Positions 7,300 through 14,489 of a DNA stretch of 21,416 nt are shown in pieces (positions within the stretch are counted from its first letter, which is position 1; every line of letters begins with the position of its first letter). Made by a program: the position numbers and the translations under genes. Origin of the DNA: Sneathiella sp. (lineage in GTDB: Bacteria > Pseudomonadota > Alphaproteobacteria > Sneathiellales > Sneathiellaceae); the NCBI GenBank assembly GCA_016765515.1, contig JAESPT010000415.1, positions 1 to 21,416 on the forward strand. The letters are read 5' to 3'. The notes beneath the pieces are model-generated. The model saw only the letters and a program-made list of their open reading frames with translations, ran no database searches and had not been told where the DNA came from.

Positions 7300-7333
7300 A
7301 AAAAGGGTTCTACCGAAAGGTAGAACCCTTTTT
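7300..7333. terminator. Perfect 15-bp intrinsic terminator, bidirectional
   Basis: AAAAAGGGTTCTACC (7300-7314) pairs perfectly with GGTAGAACCCTTTTT (7319-7333) around a GAAA tetraloop, with A-tract and T-tract at the ends so it can work from both strands. A smaller hairpin, TGGTTGC/GCAACCA (7272-7278 with 7287-7293), sits just before it. On the minus strand it lies about 190 nt past the RraA-like stop; on the plus strand it follows the doubtful ORF. Confidence 0.75.
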
Positions 7334-7526
7334 GCGTTAACAGGACAGTTGCGAAATTTGTGGCGGGCTACCTTGAGAAGAGTTGCAGAAAAAATTAAAC
7401 TTGAAAACTCAGTTATTTTCAGGATGATTACCTTATTTGCAATGACATATAATTTGAGCGTAAACAATAATAAGATGTCGTCCCAATATTTTTATTTTTT
7501 ACAATTTTGAATTTTAATTTCTGCTG

Positions 7527-8177
7527 TTAGTATGGTGTAGGCTCGCTCACTTTGACTTTTGTAGCCAAAGTGAGCACTTCAAATATTTTCGATTGAGGGA
7601 TAACAACTACATCGGTAGCGTCAGCGACAACTAAATCTCCTGTGAAAATTTCCAAGTCACCCACTGTGCAAGACGTTCCAATTTCTACAATTTCGTAGGA
7701 TCCTTTAGAATCTTTCCGTGTGAAATTGGTTCCCCAAACCGGCATCTGAATGTTTTCAACGATAGGGGGATCTTGGATCGCGCCGCCAAGCACCATACCG
7801 CGAAAACCACATTGATAAAAATGTGTTGCACTAAAGCCTCCCGCAATAGCATGAGATCGCAGTAATCCTTCATCAACACCGCCAATATATATTTTACCTT
7901 TCGCACTCTCACGTTCACAAGAAAGAAGCTTTTTAATCTGGCCCCATATCAAGGGTCTTGATGCCATAGAAATTTCGGCTTTTGGAATTTCTATCCACCG
8001 CACTGTATAAGCGTAGCCTACTGTGGGGCCGTTTTTACACATCTCATTTAGTGGGATAATGTCGGTATCAAGAACGCCCCATATGCCAAAACTATCGAGC
8101 ACATCAGCAATCGTACCTGTTTGAATTTTCGATAAGTCAAAGATATCTTCAATATGGAGCTCTCCCCTGAAATTCAC
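7527..8177 (-). CDS. RraA / HMG-aldolase-like protein
   Basis: A 216-aa member of the RraA family, which includes 4-hydroxy-4-methyl-2-oxoglutarate aldolases and RNase E regulators. Family hallmarks are TGTIADVLDSFG near the N-terminus, the glycine-rich YIGGVDEGLLRSHAIAGGFS, GFRGMVLGGAIQDPP and the C-terminal GDLVVADATDVVVIPQSK. In catalytic aldolases the GAxRD motif supplies an Arg for substrate carboxylates and an Asp for metal; here it reads GAIQD, so Arg is replaced by Gln while Asp stays. Activity may be altered or lost. The start is a GTG at 8177 with a strong AGGAG seven bases upstream. It is a single gene, divergent from the signalling cassette, so context gives no pathway. Confidence 0.85.
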   Translation of the reverse strand: MNFRGELHIEDIFDLSKIQTGTIADVLDSFGIWGVLDTDIIPLNEMCKNGPTVGYAYTVRWIEIPKAEISMASRPLIWGQIKKLLSCERESAKGKIYIGGVDEGLLRSHAIAGGFSATHFYQCGFRGMVLGGAIQDPPIVENIQMPVWGTNFTRKDSKGSYEIVEIGTSCTVGDLEIFTGDLVVADATDVVVIPQSKIFEVLTLATKVKVSEPTPY

Positions 8178-8333
8178 GACTAATCTCCTGCATTAAACTT
8201 TTGAGAAAAATAATGTCAATTCCTGATCAAGAGGGATTAAGTCTGTCCGAATTTTCCACCATGTCGAAAATAAAATACTGACGTCAAAGGGTCATACTAA
8301 ACCTAAGCGAGAATATCGTTTGAGGGGGTGTTG

Positions 8334-8462
8334 ATGAAGAACCAAAATTTTTGCACCATTTTGTTTTATTCATACTGTGTGTTTAAGAATAAATATGCGC
8401 AATTAGGGATGTTAATGATCCTGCTATTGCAATATATAATAAATCCATTAATAATAGAATAA
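8334..8462 (+). CDS. Possible 42-aa hydrophobic small protein
   Basis: A 42-codon frame starting MKNQNFCTILFYSYCVFKNK and ending with a strongly hydrophobic LGMLMILLLQYIINPLIIE segment that could span a membrane. GAGGGGG lies about five bases before the ATG, a good ribosome site. It ends 40 bases before the response regulator. Against it: no family recognised, AT-rich sequence, and a perfect TATAAT lies inside its end, so the stretch may be promoter DNA instead. Confidence 0.25.
   Translation: MKNQNFCTILFYSYCVFKNKYAQLGMLMILLLQYIINPLIIE
8412..8440 (+). promoter_or_regulatory. Weak candidate promoter for the signalling cassette
   Basis: TATAAT at 8435-8440 is a perfect -10 hexamer, with TTAATG 17 bp upstream as a poor -35 (3 of 6). 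It would start transcription about 55 nt before the response regulator ATG. The weak -35 suggests an activator is needed or that the call is wrong; the AT-rich setting makes a chance TATAAT quite likely. Confidence 0.3.
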
Positions 8463-8502
8463 AAAATTATCAATATCAACAATTGCGGGTGGATGTTTGG
8501 CG

Positions 8503-9105
8503 ATGAACAGCAGACTGGCAAGAAGAATTTTATTTGTTGAAGATGAAACTTTATTGCAGGATTTGTTTGGAAACCTATTGATACGCTCCAATCCTGAATG
8601 GAGGATTGATAACGCAACGTCTCTCCTCATGGCAATTGAAATGCTGGATCGGGCTGATTATGACACTATTATTCTGGATATTGGGCTCCCGGATGCTGTG
8701 CCGGATGTCGTTATTCGCAATGTCGTGGCGATTGCGAATGACGCTGACGTTATTGTTCTGTCTGGGCGAATATACGAAGATAATGCCACGTATAAACAAT
8801 ATGGAGTAACGTCGATTATCTCTAAAACGGTTGACCCTGAAGAAGCCAGTAAAAAAATATCAGAAATCGTTAATGCTGAAAAAATAAATTCGGCGGATGA
8901 TGCCCTTTATAGAAGGTCAGTACAGCTTACAAATGCGCAAAAACGAGTTTTACATTATCTGATAAATCGCTCAGATCTTTCCATTTCAGATATAGCGGCA
9001 AAAATGGGCCGATCCTCTTTTACAGTCATGCGACACCGACAAGATATTTATCGTGCACATAGCGTAAATAATCGTGGTGATTTGACAGCAATTTTCAAGA
9101 ATTAG
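8503..9105 (+). CDS. Response regulator, NarL/FixJ-type (REC + LuxR-type HTH)
   Basis: A 200-aa two-domain regulator. The receiver domain covers about residues 8-125: acidic pair in FVEDET (13-14), phospho-acceptor Asp59 in IILDIGLPD, Ser87 in VIVLSG and Lys108 in IISKTV, all intact. The output is a LuxR/GerE-type HTH at about 141-200, with LTNAQKRVLHYLINRSDLS and the recognition helix SSFTVMRHRQDIYRAHSVNN, so it should bind DNA. ATG 8503 is preferred over the TTG at 8497; GGTGGA lies upstream. It is the first gene of a four-gene run ending in a hybrid histidine kinase, its likely partner. Its target may be its own operon or the transporter operon downstream; neither can be shown here. Confidence 0.9.
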   Translation: MNSRLARRILFVEDETLLQDLFGNLLIRSNPEWRIDNATSLLMAIEMLDRADYDTIILDIGLPDAVPDVVIRNVVAIANDADVIVLSGRIYEDNATYKQYGVTSIISKTVDPEEASKKISEIVNAEKINSADDALYRRSVQLTNAQKRVLHYLINRSDLSISDIAAKMGRSSFTVMRHRQDIYRAHSVNNRGDLTAIFKN

Positions 9106-9117
9106 AGTGGCCATTGA

Positions 9118-9969
9118 ATGATGTCTGGACCGGGATCATATATTGGGATGGAGACTTTGAAGTCATTATCGGAGAAAACGATTTCATGTCTCGTGTGTTA
9201 TCATCCGGTAACCTATATCGGTGATATTGATTCAAACCGCTCTGCAGCAGATGCCTTTGTCGGTAAACGCGTTTTTCGCGATTACGGTGAACCTATCCCT
9301 TATCATCAATGCACTTCGTGTAAACTGATCTTTTCCAATCATTACGCCTCATGGTGTGACGAGGATTATAGTCAGTTCATTTATAATTCGGATTACCACC
9401 TGGTTGATCCACCCTTTGAAAACGAGAGGCCTATTTCCAATGCTGAGTGGCTCCACCGATGTATACTCTCGGGAAATCTTGCTGGAAAACCCAGTATTCT
9501 GGATTATGGTGCCGGCAACGGTAGGTTCTTACAAGAACTGCAACAATTGGGGTATCAAGATCTTGCGGGCATTGATAAATTTTGCAGTTTTTCCAGAGGC
9601 GATCTGAGCAACCAATATGACATCGTAACTTGTTTCGAAGTCTTGGAGCACAGTCTGGACCCGGCGCAGATAATAAAGGACTGTATCAATTTTCTGAAGG
9701 AAGGTGGAACGTTTTTCTTCTCGACACTTCTTCTGCCTCAGTACAGTCAATCAGAGGTTTTGTCGTGGTGGTATATTGCTCCCCGCAATGGACATATATG
9801 TATTCACACAGAAGAGAGTTTGCAGAAACTTACTCCCCCAGGATTTCAAGTCGACTGTTCTTCCTTCCGTGATATCCATACAATAGCTCGGTCAGATGTC
9901 AGCTTACCCTTTAGCATGGAACAGATTGCTCATGCCCGCCGGCCCTATTTGCCTGGGAAAAAATCATGA
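9118..9969 (+). CDS. Class I SAM-dependent methyltransferase-like protein with N-terminal zinc ribbon
   Basis: A 283-aa protein. The N-terminal part has CLVC (about 24-27) and CTSC (about 64-67), a likely zinc ribbon as in sugar C-methyltransferases. The middle has the SAM-binding motif I ILDYGAGNGRFL, then GIDKF (motif II region), YDIVTCFEVLEHSLDP (post-II) and LKEGGTFFFST (motif III region), a standard class I methyltransferase order. The C-terminal GHICIHTEESLQKL also fits that group. The substrate is unknown. The usual C-methyltransferases are about 400 aa; this one lacks the long C-terminal domain. The ATG at 9118 has only a weak ribosome site; ATG 9148 is an alternative. It is 12 nt behind the response regulator and overlaps the next gene by 4 nt, so it belongs to the signalling operon. 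Confidence 0.8.
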   Translation: MMSGPGSYIGMETLKSLSEKTISCLVCYHPVTYIGDIDSNRSAADAFVGKRVFRDYGEPIPYHQCTSCKLIFSNHYASWCDEDYSQFIYNSDYHLVDPPFENERPISNAEWLHRCILSGNLAGKPSILDYGAGNGRFLQELQQLGYQDLAGIDKFCSFSRGDLSNQYDIVTCFEVLEHSLDPAQIIKDCINFLKEGGTFFFSTLLLPQYSQSEVLSWWYIAPRNGHICIHTEESLQKLTPPGFQVDCSSFRDIHTIARSDVSLPFSMEQIAHARRPYLPGKKS

Positions 9970-10475
9970 AACAGAAGATTTTCGCTTTCCTTTTTTGTGG
10001 TTTGGTGTTCATTTCCAGCCAAATTGCGGCACAACCCAAGGGGGGCGCGCCTGATGGTCATCTTGTTCTGATTTTACAAGATGGTACTGAACGTGTTTTG
10101 AACCGAGCAAAACTGGAAAGTTTGGCTCAGTTGGAATTGAGCACTGCAACGCCATGGAATAGCAATAAACGGCTTTTTCGTGGTGTTACATTATTTGAGC
10201 TAATCAAGAAATATTCGGACACCGATCCGCAAATCGTGCGCTTAACAGCACTTAATGATTATGTCATTGATCTTCCGATTAAAGAATGGACGGATTACCA
10301 TGTGCTTTTGGCTACCCGCGCAGACGGGGAGGCAATTTCAATACGTGATAAAGGTCCAATAACAGTCGTTTTCGGCCGGAAGAATCTGTTTTTTAGGTTT
10401 CTTCTCCCGAATATTAACGACGAAAAGATACCTTATTTGGTTTGGTTTCTAAATAAAGTGGAATTTGTCAGGTGA
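9966..10475 (+). CDS. Exported molybdopterin-domain-like protein, probable periplasmic sensor accessory
   Basis: A 169-aa protein with a clear Sec signal peptide (MKQKIFAFLFCGLVFISSQI, cleavage near AAAQ-type residues 22-23). The rest resembles the oxidoreductase molybdopterin-binding fold seen in sulfite-oxidase relatives: FRGVTLFELIKKYS, VRLTALNDYVIDLPIKEW, VLLATRADGEAIS, RDKGPITVVF and a C-terminal YLVWFLNKVEFV. The mature part has no cysteine, so it cannot ligate molybdenum the way sulfite oxidase does; a ligand-sensing or structural role is likelier. It starts in the ATGA overlap with the methyltransferase and ends in a GTGA overlap with the histidine kinase, which suggests that it works with the sensor's periplasmic domain. 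Confidence 0.75.
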   Translation: MKQKIFAFLFCGLVFISSQIAAQPKGGAPDGHLVLILQDGTERVLNRAKLESLAQLELSTATPWNSNKRLFRGVTLFELIKKYSDTDPQIVRLTALNDYVIDLPIKEWTDYHVLLATRADGEAISIRDKGPITVVFGRKNLFFRFLLPNINDEKIPYLVWFLNKVEFVR

Positions 10476-12238
10476 AATTTCCCTTGAAATCCCTTGGCAA
10501 TGGCAAATTTGGATTGATATTGGTGTTGTTATGCCCCTTCATTTTTCTATTTTTTTACATAGCAACTGAACGCTCTAACTACGATTTAGGGCGAACAAGT
10601 ACAGATGCAATTTGGAACATTTCTAACGCTTTGCTTGATCTGAATAAACTGGAACGGAGTTGGATGCTATCGGTTGAAGCCCGTACAATTAAGGAAATGG
10701 TTGAGCAACAACAAATTATTCTGAGTTATCTCGACAATATTCAGGAAATCGATAGAAAATATCACCACTATGACAATTATGTGGTTGCAGAAATTACAGC
10801 CGCTACCAACATTATATCCTCATGGACGTACAAAACACTTCAATCTGACGTTCGAAGCAATGAAATCATCCGCGCTAGAGAAAATCTTGATGTATTTTAC
10901 CTTCAGACCGGCACTACCCAGTTCAGCAGCGATTGGATATATAGAAATACAATTATGTTTGGGTCTTTCATTGTATTCTTAATTAGTTTCTTTGTTCTTG
11001 TGAAACATATTCGCACCACAGATATCACCTTGGTCGAGTTGGAAAAATCTCAGGAGATGCTCATCGAATCTCGCCAAGATGCCATTGACGCTTTGGAAAA
11101 ACTGGAGAAGTCTCGAGGATTGCTCATTGAGACACGGCAAACAGCCCTGACAAAAATTGCTTCAAATGTCTTTCATGAATTTTCCAACTGTTTATGGTTG
11201 ACAGCCTTGTTGGCGGAAGAAGCTCTCCTTAAAAAAAAATCTCGCGATAAAAATACCGCTATTAGTAAGATCCAGTCTCATCTTCGAAAAACAAGGGAAA
11301 TGCTTGGAAATCTTAGAACGTATGTTAGAGGTGAAAAACTCACTACAGTATCTATAGATCTAGGACGTTCTATTTCAAATCTTGAACCCCTTCTTGAGAC
11401 CATCTCCGGTCCTGAAGTGGAATTGGAGCTTCAGGTGGAAAGAGGCTGTCTGATCAAAGTGGTTCCCGATCATATTCGGCAAATAGTGACGAATCTGGCA
11501 AAGAATGCGGTTGAAGCAATGCCGTCGGGCGGAAAATTGCACCTATCGGTTAAATTGACGAATGAAAATCCTGGGCATATTAAGGTTGGTGAAAGGTGGG
11601 TTGTCTTGACGGTATCTGACACAGGAATCGGCATGGGCGAAGACGTTTTAAGCCGTGTATTCACTCCATTTTTCTCAATTAATAAAGAGGGAGGTACAGG
11701 ACTGGGGCTTACTGGTGTCGAAAATTGGGTGATCGGTGCCAATGGCAATATTCAAATAGAAAGCAATGTTGGTAAGGGGAGTATGTTTTCAGTCTATTTT
11801 CCAAATGCTCACCGTTCTATTCCAAACGACATATTGCATGATAACCAAGCAGATATCGCTACTGAACGGGCAACAATCCTGTTGATTGATGATGAGCAAC
11901 AGGCTCTAGAGTTGCAGGCGGCTTCTTTGAGGCGTGAAAATTTTCATGTGTTTACTGTTTCAGATCCCCGCCATATAGAGACTGATAAAGTTGAAAGGGC
12001 AGATTTGCTGATCTCGGATATTAGAATGCCATATAAAGACGGGTTGGCTTTGGCAATGGAATTGCAATTGGTAAAGAAGTTACCGGTTATTTTTTTAACT
12101 GGCGATGAATTGGCATCTGAGATGGAAAAGACGATTGAACAGATATTTCCAAATGCTCAGATTGCCTTTAAGCCAATTTCAACAAGTCAATTGACCAAAA
12201 TCATTTTATCCACGATGGCGACACAAGCTGACGCATAA
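10472..12238 (+). CDS. Hybrid sensor histidine kinase (two TM segments, HisKA, HATPase, REC)
   Basis: A 588-aa membrane sensor. TM1 is at about 13-31, followed by a helical periplasmic domain at about 32-158, TM2 at about 161-178, and then a coiled coil at about 185-225 made of two similar segments (LEKSQEMLIESRQDA and LEKSRGLLIETRQTA). The phospho-acceptor is His235 in NVFHEFSNCLW. The ATPase domain has NLAKNAVEAM (N box), VSDTGIGMG (G1), FTPFFSI (F box) and GGTGLGLTGV (G2). A C-terminal receiver at about 466-585 has DD at 473-474, Asp516 in LISDIRMP, Thr543 and Lys567, all conserved. The start is a GTG overlapping the preceding stop. Hybrid architecture suggests a phosphorelay to the NarL-type regulator at 8503, possibly through a phosphotransfer protein encoded elsewhere. 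Confidence 0.92.
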   Translation: MKFPLKSLGNGKFGLILVLLCPFIFLFFYIATERSNYDLGRTSTDAIWNISNALLDLNKLERSWMLSVEARTIKEMVEQQQIILSYLDNIQEIDRKYHHYDNYVVAEITAATNIISSWTYKTLQSDVRSNEIIRARENLDVFYLQTGTTQFSSDWIYRNTIMFGSFIVFLISFFVLVKHIRTTDITLVELEKSQEMLIESRQDAIDALEKLEKSRGLLIETRQTALTKIASNVFHEFSNCLWLTALLAEEALLKKKSRDKNTAISKIQSHLRKTREMLGNLRTYVRGEKLTTVSIDLGRSISNLEPLLETISGPEVELELQVERGCLIKVVPDHIRQIVTNLAKNAVEAMPSGGKLHLSVKLTNENPGHIKVGERWVVLTVSDTGIGMGEDVLSRVFTPFFSINKEGGTGLGLTGVENWVIGANGNIQIESNVGKGSMFSVYFPNAHRSIPNDILHDNQADIATERATILLIDDEQQALELQAASLRRENFHVFTVSDPRHIETDKVERADLLISDIRMPYKDGLALAMELQLVKKLPVIFLTGDELASEMEKTIEQIFPNAQIAFKPISTSQLTKIILSTMATQADA

Positions 12239-12314
12239 CTGTCCCGATGATATTGGTCCATCCGCTTATGAAGTGATTTATTTTGATCCGCTTAATTTAC
12301 GGCAGGGATTACCG

Positions 12315-12360
12315 AGTAGTGGATTATGTATAATATAATAATATATTATAAAAAACTACT
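12315..12360 (+). repeat. Nested AT-only inverted repeat behind the kinase gene
   Basis: An outer pair AGTAGT (12315-12320) / ACTACT (12355-12360) encloses a perfect 9-bp inner pair TATAATATA (12329-12337) / TATATTATA (12342-12350). The hairpin is almost all A-T, so it is weak as a terminator. It lies directly upstream of the TTGACA of the transporter promoter, where an AT-rich tract could serve as an UP element for RNA polymerase. Confidence 0.4.
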
Positions 12361-12366
12361 TTAGTC

Positions 12367-12396
12367 TTGACAAAGGTTGGGATGAAGCGGTTTCAT
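12367..12396 (+). promoter_or_regulatory. Putative promoter of the peptide transporter operon
   Basis: A consensus TTGACA (12367-12372) is followed after 18 bp by TTTCAT (12391-12396, 4 of 6). An imperfect inverted repeat GATGAA/TTCATC (12381-12397) covers the spacer and -10, and a perfect palindrome follows at 12400. Transcription would start near 12403, leaving a leader of about 110 nt before the GTG of the first permease. Confidence 0.5.
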
Positions 12397-12399
12397 CAT

Positions 12400-12415
12400 C
12401 CTGACAGATGTCAGG
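12400..12415. promoter_or_regulatory. Perfect palindrome, candidate TetR-family operator
   Basis: CCTGACA-GA-TGTCAGG has perfect 7-bp arms and a 2-bp centre, a size typical of TetR-family operators. It sits right after the putative -10, where a bound repressor would block initiation. The only regulator in the operon is the TetR-type gene at its far end (18389), so autoregulation of the whole operon through this site is the natural inference. Confidence 0.5.
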
Positions 12416-12513
12416 CAAACAATAGTCAGTTTTAACAAAAACCTATGCCAGGCATTCGCTTAAATGGTTTGTGATCTTGGGAGATGATTACATGCTGAAT
12501 TCGGGAGGATGAA

Positions 12514-13473
12514 GTGAAAGCGTATGCACTGCGCCGATTATTAGCGCTTATTCCGACATTGCTGATTGCCAGTGTTATCGTTTTTTTTGTTATCCGGTTG
12601 ATCCCCGGGAGCGTCATTGATTTGATGCTTAGCGAAAACGATTTTTCAAATGATGCAACTAGCCGTGAACAATTGATCGCGGCCCTTGGGCTCGATACCC
12701 CGCTCATATACCAATATTTTAAATGGATATTCGGGATTATTGTTCATGCTGACTTCGGCCGTACCCTGTGGCAGGATACACCGGTCATTGATGAAATTTG
12801 GGCAAGATTACCCATCACTTTTGAATTAGGCGTTGTATCGATGCTCTTTGCATTGATCGTCTCGATCCCTATCGGTGTTTATTCGGCGATCCGCCAGGAA
12901 ACAATCGGCGATTATGCGGGTAGAACGTTTTCAATTCTCGCCCTGGCAATACCGAGCTTCTGGTTAGGGACACTGGTTGTTCTCCTGCCGTCTCTTTGGT
13001 GGGGCTGGTCGCCGCCTATTACTATCGTGCCCTTCACCGAAGCACCTTGGGAAAATATTAAAACCTATATTGCACCGGGAATGATTTTGGGTCTTTCTCT
13101 ATCTGCAGTGACAATGCGGATGACCCGTACGATGATGCTGGAAGTCCTGCGACAGGACTATATTCGGACTGCATGGGCTAAAGGTCTCACTGAAAAAATC
13201 GTTGTCTTACGACATGCGTTAAAAAATGCTTTGATCCCTGTCATCACCATCATTGGCCTGCAAATACCTGTTCTTATTGGCGGCACAGTAATTATGGAGC
13301 AGATCTTTGTTATCCCGGGAATGGGGCAATTGCTGCTGGAATCAGTGAGCACCCGGGACTATCCGATTATAACTGGAATATTCCTGATCGTGGGGACGGG
13401 GGTTGCTCTTATCAACCTTCTGATTGACCTCTGTTACGGTTTTCTGGACCCCAAAGTCCGTTTCGACAAATAG
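12514..13473 (+). CDS. Peptide ABC transporter permease, OppB/DppB type
   Basis: A 319-aa inner-membrane permease of the Opp/Dpp family. It starts with the typical first membrane helix ending in FFVIRLIPG, followed by a periplasmic segment (ALGLDTPLIYQYFKW) and five more hydrophobic helices. The EAA loop that docks on the ATPase is IRTAWAKGLTEKIVVLRHAL with KNALIPVITIIG after it, and ends in the family signature GTVIMEQIFVIPGMGQLLLE. Length and order match OppB. The GTG at 12514 is supported by GGGAGG five bases before it. It is the first gene of the transporter operon, followed 10 bases later by the second permease. Confidence 0.93.
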   Translation: MKAYALRRLLALIPTLLIASVIVFFVIRLIPGSVIDLMLSENDFSNDATSREQLIAALGLDTPLIYQYFKWIFGIIVHADFGRTLWQDTPVIDEIWARLPITFELGVVSMLFALIVSIPIGVYSAIRQETIGDYAGRTFSILALAIPSFWLGTLVVLLPSLWWGWSPPITIVPFTEAPWENIKTYIAPGMILGLSLSAVTMRMTRTMMLEVLRQDYIRTAWAKGLTEKIVVLRHALKNALIPVITIIGLQIPVLIGGTVIMEQIFVIPGMGQLLLESVSTRDYPIITGIFLIVGTGVALINLLIDLCYGFLDPKVRFDK

Positions 13474-13483
13474 GTGCGAATTT

Positions 13484-14434
13484 ATGGTTTCTGTGTCAAC
13501 AACAAACAACGATGACTCGGCCGTGCACGAAAAGATTGCACCCGAGCCGCAAGCGATCCAGAGAGGTGGGCCGATCGGTAATTTTTTCTACCGCCTTTTC
13601 ACTGAAAAATATATGGGCGCCTTTGGGTTTATCATCTTCATAATATTGCTGTTCGTTGGAATCTTTGCACAATATATTGCGCCGGAGGGATATAATACCA
13701 TTCACCCAATCGATCGCTTGCAAGCACCGTCTGCTAACTATTGGCTTGGGACGGATCAGTTGGGACGCGATGTCTTTAGTCGCATCGTACATGGCGCACA
13801 ATTTTCCATCATCATTGCATTCTCAGTGTCTGCCATTTCGATTGTCATTTCGGTTGCACTCGGAGTCACCAGTGGCTATTTCGGGGGCCGTTTTGATATG
13901 TGGTCGCAGCGTTCCGTTGATGCCTGGATGAGCTTTCCCGATTTGATTATTCTGATCGTTGTTATTTCGGTTTTAGGGCCGGGTATGTGGCAAGTGATCT
14001 TTGTTCTCAGCCTGCTGTATGGAATTGCCGGATCACGGATCGTCCGGGGCGCTGTGGTGAGCGTAAAGGAAAACGTCTATATAACGGCCTCCCAATCCAT
14101 CGGGACATCGACCTTTCGCATTCTTACGCGACACATTTTGCCCAACGTTATGGCGCCGATCATCGTCTTATTCACCACGCGCCTGGCAGCCGTCATTATA
14201 GCTGAATCTGGATTGAGTTTTCTTGGCCTTGGCGTACCTCCACCAGAACCCAGTTGGGGCGGTATGTTGAGCCTGGATGGTCGAAGTTACATGTTTCTGG
14301 CCCCTTGGTTGGCCATTGTTCCTGGGCCGGCAATTACGATTGTTGTTTATGGCATCAACATGTTTGGTGATGCCATGAGAGACCTTCTGGACCCGCGTTT
14401 GCGGGGTGGAGGGGGCCGTTATAGCGGCAAATGA
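13484..14434 (+). CDS. Peptide ABC transporter permease, OppC/DppC type
   Basis: A 316-aa second permease. It has a polar N-terminal tail of about 35 residues, then TM1 (GFIIFIILLFVGIFAQYIAP) and the family motif NYWLGTDQLGRDVFSRIVHG at about 80-100, then further helices. The EAA region is TASQSIGTSTFRILTRHILP, followed by ESGLSFLGLGVPPPEPSWGG and the C-terminal DPRLRGG. It pairs with OppB-type permeases to form the channel. The ATG at 13484 is preferred because AGGTG lies eight bases upstream and the preceding gene stops at 13473; the frame is open further upstream but that part overlaps the first permease. Confidence 0.93.
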   Translation: MVSVSTTNNDDSAVHEKIAPEPQAIQRGGPIGNFFYRLFTEKYMGAFGFIIFIILLFVGIFAQYIAPEGYNTIHPIDRLQAPSANYWLGTDQLGRDVFSRIVHGAQFSIIIAFSVSAISIVISVALGVTSGYFGGRFDMWSQRSVDAWMSFPDLIILIVVISVLGPGMWQVIFVLSLLYGIAGSRIVRGAVVSVKENVYITASQSIGTSTFRILTRHILPNVMAPIIVLFTTRLAAVIIAESGLSFLGLGVPPPEPSWGGMLSLDGRSYMFLAPWLAIVPGPAITIVVYGINMFGDAMRDLLDPRLRGGGGRYSGK

Positions 14435-14489
14435 AGAAATAGAATGAGGTTTTGATCAACCATTTGATCGTCTTTATAGGGAGTGAAGA

